From: Enterococcus plantarum
GTDB lineage: Bacteria > Bacillota > Bacilli > Lactobacillales > Enterococcaceae
Reading direction: 5' to 3'
Length of the DNA: 64,000 bases
Assembly (NCBI RefSeq): GCF_001730295.1
Contig: NZ_MIKA01000003.1
Span: 49,549-113,548 of the forward strand
The stretch's first letter is position 1. Every line of letters starts with the position of its first letter. The translations under genes were made by a program, and so were the position numbers. Below the pieces are notes generated by a model, which saw only the letters and a program-made list of their open reading frames with translations, had not been told where the DNA came from and did not search any database. This document shows positions 29,840-37,027 of the stretch, one piece after another.

Positions 29840-29854
29840 AATTGTCAGAAAAAT
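29840..29854 (+). promoter_or_regulatory. Candidate CodY box upstream of amtB-glnK
   Basis: AATTGTCAGAAAAAT matches 13 of 15 positions of the CodY consensus AATTTTCWGAAAATT. It lies 3 bases after the GlnR-like box. Confidence 0.45.
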
Positions 29855-29971
29855 GAAATTATTTTCCTTGTTTAAGAGAGTTTTGCTAGGATAATTCAAA
29901 AAACGATGCTAAAATAACCGACAAAGCTAAAATGAAGGTTGGCTTATTTTTTTGAATTGGAGGAGTTTGTT

Positions 29972-31189
29972 ATGGAAACAGGGAATATTGCATTTATTAT
30001 GATTTGTTCTGCGATGGTTTTTTTAATGACACCTGCCTTAGCATTTTTTTACGGCGGACTGGAACGAAGAAAAAATATTCTTAACACAATGATGATGGTG
30101 ATTTGTGTGATGGGATTAGCTTCAGTTTTATGGGTTATCTTAGGGTATTCAATGTCTTTTAGTGGAGAAGGATCATTCGTTGGAAATGTTGACAAGATTT
30201 TTTTTAATCATGTTTCAATGACAAAAGGAGAGACAATTCCAGAAGGATTGTTCGCGAGCTTTCAAATGATGTTTGCTTTGATTACGACAGCAATTATTAC
30301 AGGTGCTGTTGTTGGGCGAATGCGATTTTCTGCAATCTTTTTATTTATTGGGATTTGGTCGATCATCGTGTATTATCCGATGGCGCATATGGTTTGGGGC
30401 GGTGGTTTTTTAGAAGAGATCGGATCGATTGATTTTGCAGGTGGAAATGTTGTTCATATTAGCTCAGGGATTTCAGGGCTTGTATTGGCAATGGTTTTAG
30501 GACAACGTCGAGAATATCGACAAACAGAATATCGTCCACATAATATTCCATTCGTCGTTTTAGGGGCGGGACTACTTTGGTTTGGTTGGTTTGGCTTTAA
30601 TGCTGGCTCTGCATTAGCTGCTGACGGGGTGGCGATCCACGCGATGTTGACAACGAATACGGCTGCAGCGAGTGGGATGCTGTCGTGGATGCTGATTGAA
30701 AAATTAGCAATCGGAAAACCTACAGTTGTCGGAGCTTGTACAGGTGCTGTTGTGGGCTTAGTTGCCATTACGCCAGGTGCTGGTTTTGTTTCTCTTTGGA
30801 GTTCATTTGTCTTAGGAGCCTTAGTAAGTCCGTTTTGTTATTATTTTATTTCATTTGTTAAACATAAATTTGGGTACGATGATGCACTAGATGCGTTCGG
30901 TTGTCATGGCGTCGGTGGGATTTTTGGTGGAATCATGACAGGAATATTTGCAGATCCTACTATAGGAGGAAAAACAGGATTAATCTATGGTGGAACGGAT
31001 CTGTTTGTAGCCCAAATCACTAGTATAGCTTTTACGATCATATTTGCTGGAGTTGCAAGTTTTCTCATTATTAAAGGGATTCAGTTAGTTATGCCGATCC
31101 GAGTTTCAGCGAAAGAAGAAGCGTTAGGACTAGATCGAATCGAACACGATGAAACAGCTTATCCGACATTTATGGGACTAGATTCTTAG
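29972..31189 (+). CDS. amtB: Ammonium transporter
   Basis: A 405-aa Amt-family membrane channel with about 11 helices. FYGGLERRKNILNTMMM, WGGGFL, GGNVVHISSGISGLV and the twin-histidine region AFGCHGVGGIFGG are hallmark segments. The ATG at 29972 follows ttggaggag; a longer in-frame start has no RBS. It transports NH3/NH4+ at low nitrogen and is followed 11 bases later by its PII regulator. Confidence 0.95.
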   Translation: METGNIAFIMICSAMVFLMTPALAFFYGGLERRKNILNTMMMVICVMGLASVLWVILGYSMSFSGEGSFVGNVDKIFFNHVSMTKGETIPEGLFASFQMMFALITTAIITGAVVGRMRFSAIFLFIGIWSIIVYYPMAHMVWGGGFLEEIGSIDFAGGNVVHISSGISGLVLAMVLGQRREYRQTEYRPHNIPFVVLGAGLLWFGWFGFNAGSALAADGVAIHAMLTTNTAAASGMLSWMLIEKLAIGKPTVVGACTGAVVGLVAITPGAGFVSLWSSFVLGALVSPFCYYFISFVKHKFGYDDALDAFGCHGVGGIFGGIMTGIFADPTIGGKTGLIYGGTDLFVAQITSIAFTIIFAGVASFLIIKGIQLVMPIRVSAKEEALGLDRIEHDETAYPTFMGLDS

Positions 31190-31200
31190 GGGGAAAACAG

Positions 31201-31542
31201 ATGAAAAAAGTAGAAGCAATCATCCAGCAGGAAAAATTAGAAGAGCTAAAAGTCAAAATGGCTGATAGTTTTGAAGCGTTAGGAATGACCGTAAGCCAAG
31301 TATTAGGATTTGGGAACCAGAAAGGGTTAAAAGAATATGTCCGTGGTCAAGAAATTATCACAACACTGTTGCCTAAAGTGAAAGTCAGTTTTGTCGTTTT
31401 AGACGAGGAAGTAGAAGAGATTATTTCTTTGATTTTGGCTATTTGTCAGACAGGAGAAGTAGGAGACGGTAAGATCTTCGTTTACAATGTAGAAGAGGCG
31501 ATTCGGATTAGAACGGGTGAAAGTGGCCCGCAAGCGATATAA
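31201..31542 (+). CDS. glnK: PII-family nitrogen regulatory protein
   Basis: 113 residues. MKKVEAIIQQEKLEELKVKM, the T-loop region MTVSQVLGFGNQKGLKEYVRG, LPKVKVSFVV, and the C-terminal GKIFVYNVEEAIRIRTGE are PII motifs. It normally caps AmtB according to 2-oxoglutarate and ATP/ADP levels. The position of the uridylylated Tyr51 of E. coli GlnB is Ile here (RGQEII), so control by uridylylation is unlikely. Paired with amtB and followed by a terminator. Confidence 0.93.
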   Translation: MKKVEAIIQQEKLEELKVKMADSFEALGMTVSQVLGFGNQKGLKEYVRGQEIITTLLPKVKVSFVVLDEEVEEIISLILAICQTGEVGDGKIFVYNVEEAIRIRTGESGPQAI

Positions 31543-31553
31543 ATTATTTTTAA

Positions 31554-31592
31554 TTAAGGAGTAGAGCTGAAAGAGCACTATTCCTTTTTTAT
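31554..31592 (+). terminator. Terminator after amtB-glnK
   Basis: TAAGGAGTAG pairs with CTATTCCTT (one G-T pair), followed by TTTTTT. Confidence 0.75.
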
Positions 31593-31606
31593 TCAGACAA
31601 AATAAG

Positions 31607-31644
31607 TTGTAAATGAACAAACGTTCGTATATAATGTGTATAAT
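31607..31644 (+). promoter_or_regulatory. SOS-type promoter with LexA box
   Basis: A -35 TTGTAA (31607) and a -10 TATAAT (31630) are separated by exactly 17 bases. The spacer holds tGAACaaacGTTCg (31614-31627), which fits the Gram-positive LexA/DinR consensus CGAACRNRYGTTYC in its core. The promoter drives the decayed HD gene and, downstream, dinB. Confidence 0.7.
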
Positions 31645-31671
31645 ATATAGTTGTTTTTGAAGGGAGAAAAA

Positions 31672-32380
31672 ATGATTGTTGAGGATCTTCTAGGTGGTTC
31701 GTATGAATCGGTGTGATGTTATTGATCAAAAGACTTGGCGGAACTATAGAAGAACAAATTGCAGGTTTGCTACATGATGTGTCACATACTGCATTTTCTT
31801 TTGACTTTAGCTAATCAATCAGGTAATTACCATGAGTAAATCAAAGTACAATTACTTGAACATTAGTCTATTCCAGCTGCATTAAAGCGGTGTGGAACTG
31901 AGTACCAATAGATTTTATGAGATGATGAACAATGGAGATTTTTGGAGTGAGAAGCGCCATTACTATGTTGTGATTGATTTTTTTATGATCCTCAAAATAG
32001 TTGTAGCGATGAATGGATATCAAAGGCTATCCAGCTAAGACTGGAAAAGTAAGACATTACTTTGAGCAATTTGACGATGACAGATTCAGTATTTCTCAAG
32101 AAGCTGAAATCGACCGGCCCAACTGATATCATACAATTGTTAGCTAAACTAAACCACCCATAGAAATATAGTAGTTGTTCCGACAAGGATAGTTATGATA
32201 GCCATAAAAAAAGAACACAAGGTTCATTGCCCCTTTGGTAAGAGTAGCTAATGAAATTATTTCTGTCTAAACTGTCTCAAAAATGGCTCAAATAAGGATT
32301 GAAATAGTACTGGCAGATAGTGAAAAAGGCACTTTTATGAAACTTGATGAAAGAATACAGGCAGACTGGACCTGATTGAA
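31672..32380 (+). pseudogene. Decayed HD-domain phosphohydrolase
   Basis: The segment has an RBS (aagggag) and an ATG at 31672 but is broken by several stops and frameshifts. Conceptual pieces in successive frames include DLLGGSYESV, LLIKRLGGTIEEQIAGLLHD, VSHTAFSFDF, LANQSGNYHE, IPAALKRCGTEYQ, FFYDPQNSCSDEWISKAI and MKLDERIQADWT. LLHDVSHTAFS is the HD signature of metal-dependent phosphohydrolases. The remnant sits between the SOS promoter and dinB. It looks ancient rather than a single sequencing error, since at least four disruptions are visible. Confidence 0.85.
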
Positions 32381-32395
32381 AGGAGAAGAGCGACT

Positions 32396-33535
32396 ATGAT
32401 CAATGAACTGCGTTTTCCCCTAAAAAAAGATACTTCTCGCAAGATTATTCATATCGATATGGATGCCTTTTTTGCCTCCGTAGAAGAGCGGGATCATCCA
32501 GAACTAATCGGACATCCGTTAGTAATTGCACGTCATCCTAGTGATACAGGTGGGAAAGGTGTTGTGACCACAGCAAATTACGAAGCACGTAAATTTGGTA
32601 TCCATTCTGCAATGAGCGCTCAAAAAGCCTATGAATTATGTCCGGATGCAATTTTTAAACCAGGTAATTATGAAAAATATTCTGACATTTCTAAGCAAAT
32701 TCGAGAAATTTTTCATCGCTATACAGATATTATAGAGCCTGTTTCAATAGACGAAGCATATTTAGATGTGACGACGAATAAAATAAATAGTACGTCAGCG
32801 ATCAAGATTGCAAAATTGATTCAGTATGATATATGGAACGAACTACATTTAACCTGTTCAGCAGGTGTTAGTTATAATAAATTTTTAGCAAAATTAGCTT
32901 CTGATTTTCAAAAACCCAAAGGCTTGACCGTTGTAATGCCTGATGAAGCTGAAACATTTCTGAAGGCGTTACCGATTGAAGCGTTTCATGGAGTTGGAAA
33001 AAAAACAGTTCCTAAAATGCATGATTTAGGCATATTTACAGGAGAGGATTTATACAAGCAAGATGAGATGGAGCTGATTCGTAATTTTGGTAAAATGGGT
33101 TATTCTCTTTACCGTAAGGTTCGCGGAATCCATGATTCTCCAGTTAATATAACAAGAGATCGTAAATCAGTGGGTAAAGAACATACATATGGGACACCAC
33201 TTACAACTGAAGCGCAGGTGACGGCTCAGTTACGACAGTTAGCTGAACGAGTAGAAGAATCATTGAAACGTGTCCAAAAGCATGGGAAAACCGTTGTTTT
33301 AAAAGTGCGTTATTCAGACTATACAACAGTGACGAAACGTCAGACACTTCCAGAATATATTTCTAAAAAAGAAGAATTGTATTATCAAGCAAATTTGATT
33401 TGGGAAGAGATTCTTGGCTTGGAGCAAGGGATTCGATTATTAGGAATAACGCTGACGAATCTTGATCCTATGTCTTATGAGAACATGGTTTTACCCTTAT
33501 GGGAAAAGAAAAAAGCAGAAAGAAACGAAGAGTAA
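32396..33535 (+). CDS. dinB: DNA polymerase IV (Y-family)
   Basis: A 379-aa translesion polymerase. HIDMDAFFASVEERDHPEL, VTTANYEARKFGIHSAM, EPVSIDEAYLDVT and the helix-hairpin-helix GVGKKTVPKMHDLGI are the Y-family palm and fingers motifs with intact Asp/Glu residues. The RBS is gaaaggag. It is probably transcribed from the LexA-controlled promoter at 31607 through the dead HD gene. The little-finger domain is complete. No clear beta-clamp motif was identified by eye. Confidence 0.95.
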   Translation: MINELRFPLKKDTSRKIIHIDMDAFFASVEERDHPELIGHPLVIARHPSDTGGKGVVTTANYEARKFGIHSAMSAQKAYELCPDAIFKPGNYEKYSDISKQIREIFHRYTDIIEPVSIDEAYLDVTTNKINSTSAIKIAKLIQYDIWNELHLTCSAGVSYNKFLAKLASDFQKPKGLTVVMPDEAETFLKALPIEAFHGVGKKTVPKMHDLGIFTGEDLYKQDEMELIRNFGKMGYSLYRKVRGIHDSPVNITRDRKSVGKEHTYGTPLTTEAQVTAQLRQLAERVEESLKRVQKHGKTVVLKVRYSDYTTVTKRQTLPEYISKKEELYYQANLIWEEILGLEQGIRLLGITLTNLDPMSYENMVLPLWEKKKAERNEE

Positions 33536-33654
33536 ACGATCATTTAAGCAATTGGTTTTCAATTGAATCAAGCAGAAGTGGTAAAATTTTAGAGATAAAT
33601 GACAATCTATGGTACTATCAACTTACTATTCATAAATACGAAAGGAAATAGTCG

Positions 33655-35073
33655 ATGAGCAAAACAATTATGTGGTTCCGCAAAGACCTTCGTTTAGATG
33701 ATAATACAGCACTTAGTAAAATGATAGAGGACAGTGAAGCGACAGACGAACTTATCTGTCTTTTTCAACTAAATCCACTCCAATTTATAGAGAACAGTTA
33801 CAATCACGATGCTTTTTTTCAAAGTTTAGGTACTTTTTATGAACATGCTAAAACAAATAATATAGGGCTTCATTTTGTGTATGGAGATGTAGAAGAAAAT
33901 TTTACAGCATTAAAAAAGACTTATCCAGATTGGAATAAGATATATTTTAATAAAGATGAGCGTGGATTCGGGCGAGAACGTGATCAAAAAATGATTACGT
34001 TTTTTGAGAATCATCAAATTCAAGTTCATTCGTTTCAAGATAGTCATTTACATGGCGTACAGGAAATAAAAAAACCAAATGGTGAAAGTTATAAAGTATT
34101 TACCCCTTATTTTAGAAAGTGGCTGACAATGCCTAAGCGACCTTATGAAAGAACAAAGAATAAGAATCGCTCTTTTGCCAAACTTACACACCCCTTGTTT
34201 AAAGAAGGAGAAAAACAGTTCAGGCAGATAATAGAAAATATAAAACTACCTTTTGATTATGAAAGTGGCGAGGCGGCAGCGGAGGAATGTTTAAAAGAAT
34301 TCATAAAAAATCATTTACATGAGTATCAAAAAATGCGAGATTTTCCTTCCTCAGATCAAACAAGTAAGCTTTCAAAATTTTTAAGGACAGGTGAATTGTC
34401 GATTCGAAAAGTTTGGCATGCTCTGAATGCTGAGCCAGATTCTGATGGTCGTCAAACATTTATTTCGGAACTATGTTGGCGAGATTTTTATAATATGATT
34501 TATTATGAGAATCCAAAACAGAAGACACAAGAAATCAAAGAGCAATATAGACAACTAAGCTGGAGCTATAATCAAGAGTTTTTTGAGCGATGGAAGAATG
34601 GTCAGACGGGGTTTCCTATCGTAGATGCTGGGATGAGACAGCTGAACCAGACGGGTTGGATGCATAACCGATTACGAATGATTGTAGCGTCATTTTTGAC
34701 GAAAGATTTGATGATCGATTGGCAGATGGGGGAAAGATATTTTCAAGAAAAACTGATTGATTATGATGCTGCAAGCAATATTGGTGGCTGGCAATGGGCA
34801 GCGTCTACGGGAACAGATGCGGTTCCTTATTTTCGAATATTCAATCCCACGACACAAGGTGAAAAGTTTGATCCGCAAGGGGAGTTTATTCGTCAGTTTG
34901 TTCCAGAATTGAAAGATGTCCCAAATAAATATATCCATGAACCTAGCAAAATGCCAGCAGATATTCAACAATCCATTGATGTTTCGATTGGGAAAGAATA
35001 CCCCACTCAAATTGTTGATCATAGTAAAATACGTGCTGAGATTTTGACATTTTTTAAAGAATCATCTTCTTAG
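33655..35073 (+). CDS. Deoxyribodipyrimidine photolyase
   Basis: A 472-aa class I CPD photolyase/cryptochrome family member. The N-terminal antenna domain begins TIMWFRKDLRLDDNTAL. The FAD domain has SELCWRDFYNMIYY, WKNGQTGFPIVDAGMRQLNQ and MHNRLRMIVASFLTKDL. GGWQWAASTGTDAVPYFRIF is the flavin and tryptophan-chain region. It repairs UV pyrimidine dimers with light. It lies 120 bases after dinB, a local DNA-damage group, and ends at a bidirectional terminator. Confidence 0.94.
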   Translation: MSKTIMWFRKDLRLDDNTALSKMIEDSEATDELICLFQLNPLQFIENSYNHDAFFQSLGTFYEHAKTNNIGLHFVYGDVEENFTALKKTYPDWNKIYFNKDERGFGRERDQKMITFFENHQIQVHSFQDSHLHGVQEIKKPNGESYKVFTPYFRKWLTMPKRPYERTKNKNRSFAKLTHPLFKEGEKQFRQIIENIKLPFDYESGEAAAEECLKEFIKNHLHEYQKMRDFPSSDQTSKLSKFLRTGELSIRKVWHALNAEPDSDGRQTFISELCWRDFYNMIYYENPKQKTQEIKEQYRQLSWSYNQEFFERWKNGQTGFPIVDAGMRQLNQTGWMHNRLRMIVASFLTKDLMIDWQMGERYFQEKLIDYDAASNIGGWQWAASTGTDAVPYFRIFNPTTQGEKFDPQGEFIRQFVPELKDVPNKYIHEPSKMPADIQQSIDVSIGKEYPTQIVDHSKIRAEILTFFKESSS

Positions 35074-35109
35074 AATTTAGTATACGAGTTTTTGGTTTTA
35101 GCGTTTTTT

Positions 35110-35158
35110 TAATCCCCACCTAATGCGTCTGTTGCATTAGGTGGGGATTAGTTTTATT
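35110..35158 (+). terminator. Bidirectional terminator between photolyase and SDR genes
   Basis: A 16-bp perfect stem (AATCCCCACCTAATGC with GCATTAGGTGGGGATT) with a 7-base loop serves the two convergent genes. Confidence 0.9.
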
Positions 35159-35199
35159 ACGTAAGTCTAAATCATTTTTTTTTCTAATTTACTTAAATG

Positions 35200-35988
35200 T
35201 TAAAGTAAAGATTCTGCCCCGTCTACATAAAGTTCTGTTCCAGAGATATTTGCGGAGGCATCCGTTGCTAAAAATAAAACAGATTGAGCGACTTGCTCAC
35301 TTGTCCCCGTTTCATTTTTTAAAGGTCGATCTCCCTCTGGAAATTCTACTTTGATTTCAACTTCTTTTAATTCATCAGAGTAAGTTGTCTTTTCATTGAT
35401 TGCCGTATCGATAGCCCCAGGACAGATTGCATTTACACGAATGTTGTAACGAGCAAGTTCTAATGCAGCCATCTTTGTAAATGCAACTTGGCCAGCTTTT
35501 GATGCGCTATAAGCAGAGGCACCAAAATTGTTGAAAATTCTAGTACCATTAATGGAACTTGTTATAATAATCGAGCCACCTTTTTCTTTCATATGGGGAA
35601 TTGCAAATTTTGTACATAAAAACGTACTCCGTAGATTCGTGTTTAACGTACGGTCCCATTCGTCGATTGTCAATGTTTCAATGGGAGCCCAAGTTCCATT
35701 GATGCCTGCATTACTGAAAAGGATATCTAGCCCTTCTAGACTATCGGCTAATGCGTCAATCGCTTTTTTTAAACTAGTTTCATCCGACACATCCACGCTT
35801 CGATAATAGCAGTCATGACCATTGCGTTTGAAATCTTTAGAAATTGTTTCTAAACGAGATTGATCCGCATCAATCAAACCAACTGTAAATCCTTGTTCAA
35901 TAAATAGTTGTGCTGTAGCATAGCCAATTCCTGAAGCAGCTCCGGTGATGATCGCTTTTTTAGTAGATGAAAGTTGAGTTGTTGTCAT
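35200..35988 (-). CDS. Short-chain dehydrogenase/reductase
   Basis: A 262-aa classical SDR. The NAD(P) motif TGAASGIGYATA is near residue 16, NAG is in LFSNAGINGT, the catalytic Ser is in IIITSSING and YxxxK is in YSASKAGQVAF. ICPGAIDT and the C-terminal GTELYVDGAESLL are family features. The Asp in LIDADQ at the end of strand beta-2 suggests NAD(H). The substrate is unknown. It is transcribed alone, with a palindromic candidate operator just upstream. Confidence 0.9.
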   Translation of the reverse strand: MTTTQLSSTKKAIITGAASGIGYATAQLFIEQGFTVGLIDADQSRLETISKDFKRNGHDCYYRSVDVSDETSLKKAIDALADSLEGLDILFSNAGINGTWAPIETLTIDEWDRTLNTNLRSTFLCTKFAIPHMKEKGGSIIITSSINGTRIFNNFGASAYSASKAGQVAFTKMAALELARYNIRVNAICPGAIDTAINEKTTYSDELKEVEIKVEFPEGDRPLKNETGTSEQVAQSVLFLATDASANISGTELYVDGAESLL

Positions 35989-36014
35989 AGTGTTTAATCC
36001 TCCTATTTTTTGAT

Positions 36015-36030
36015 AATGAATTAGTTCATT
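36015..36030 (-). promoter_or_regulatory. Palindromic candidate operator upstream of the SDR gene
   Basis: AATGAA-TTAG-TTCATT, a perfect inverted repeat of 6+6 with a 4-base centre, lies 27 bases before the SDR start codon. The regulator is unknown. Confidence 0.35.
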
Positions 36031-36099
36031 TTTATTGTAATATACTTATAAAATATGAGCCAATAAGTCGATAGGTTGATTAGACTGAAATACAAAAAA

Positions 36100-36216
36100 C
36101 GATGGGTGGGACACTGGACAAAAAGTCACTCCCCATCCTTAAGAAATTCAGATAAACGGTAACGACTACGCTTTGCTTCGATCGTATCAAATAATAGTAC
36201 GTTGCTCTATGAGACA
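36100..36216 (-). repeat. Degenerate dispersed repeat, copy H, behind nrdG
   Basis: On the minus strand it reads gatcgaagcaaagcgtagtc, then taccgtttatctg, then a hairpin GGATGGGGAGTGAC with GTGTCCCACCCATC. The gatcgaagc-aagcgtagt and accgttta parts match copy D. The core arms are lost. It follows nrdG in the same direction and may terminate it. Confidence 0.65.
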
Positions 36217-36222
36217 AGCATT

Positions 36223-36825
36223 TTAAATAAATTTCCCTTTTTTAATTGGTTCATAAGCTTGTTCGGCATCATGACATTTGTCCCAAATGACAGCTCGTCC
36301 ACTATCTAACGATTTTTTAACATCGATGATTCGTTGATTGCTACTGCCTCTGAATTGTAAATTCAAATTTCGTTTCGATAGCTCAAAACGTCCGTCTACT
36401 AAAATATCTATTTTACCTAATAATTCTAGTTTATCGTCAGACTCTAATAACAGTTCCTCAAAGGTATAACCAGACCATGACCAAATATCTTTTTTTAGGT
36501 CAAATTCTTGATGAACACGATCTACAACGGTCAAACAAACCTCTGTATTTAGAAAGGGTTCTCCACCTAGTAAAGTTAGTCCCTGCACATAATCATGGGA
36601 TAAATCCTCAATGATCTTATCTTCTAATTCTTTGGTAAATGGTTTACCATAGCGGAAATTCTGGACTGCTTGATTGAAGCAACCTTCACAAGCAAATAGA
36701 CAACCACTGACATATAGGCTATTTCGCACACCTTCACCATCTACAAAATTAAATGCTTTATAATCAGCAATATAGTTTTGACTAAGCTCTTCTGCTAGCC
36801 ATTCTTGTGGTTTAGGATTTCTCAT
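36223..36825 (-). CDS. nrdG: Anaerobic ribonucleoside-triphosphate reductase activating protein
   Basis: A 200-aa radical-SAM activase that installs the glycyl radical on NrdD. The 4Fe-4S motif CX3CX2C is in SGCLFACEGCFNQ, and the SAM-binding GGE is in LTLLGGEPFLN. The ORF could start at 36924, but the ATG at 36825 has an aaaggagg RBS and gives MRNPKPQEWL. It lies 202 bases after nrdD, with a hairpin in between. Confidence 0.94.
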   Translation of the reverse strand: MRNPKPQEWLAEELSQNYIADYKAFNFVDGEGVRNSLYVSGCLFACEGCFNQAVQNFRYGKPFTKELEDKIIEDLSHDYVQGLTLLGGEPFLNTEVCLTVVDRVHQEFDLKKDIWSWSGYTFEELLLESDDKLELLGKIDILVDGRFELSKRNLNLQFRGSSNQRIIDVKKSLDSGRAVIWDKCHDAEQAYEPIKKGKFI

Positions 36826-36840
36826 GTTTAGTCCTCCTTT

Positions 36841-36888
36841 CAAATAAAAACGATGTATGCAAAACACTGCAAGAAACATCGTCTTTTT
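36841..36888 (-). terminator. Intercistronic hairpin between nrdD and nrdG
   Basis: On the minus strand ACGATGT pairs with ACATCGT around a long loop, followed by TTTTTATTT. It may attenuate read-through so that NrdG is made in smaller amounts than NrdD. Confidence 0.55.
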
Positions 36889-37027
36889 TACGATTGGTTT
36901 GCTTTTTATTGAATCTAGCGACACAAACCAGATCTCTCAACAAATAGATAAAAAGCTGTAAAGATAAAGACCATCTTTTCATCCTTTTCCTAATTTGTTC
37001 GAGATCAAAGCGGGCTTGTTTTGCTTT

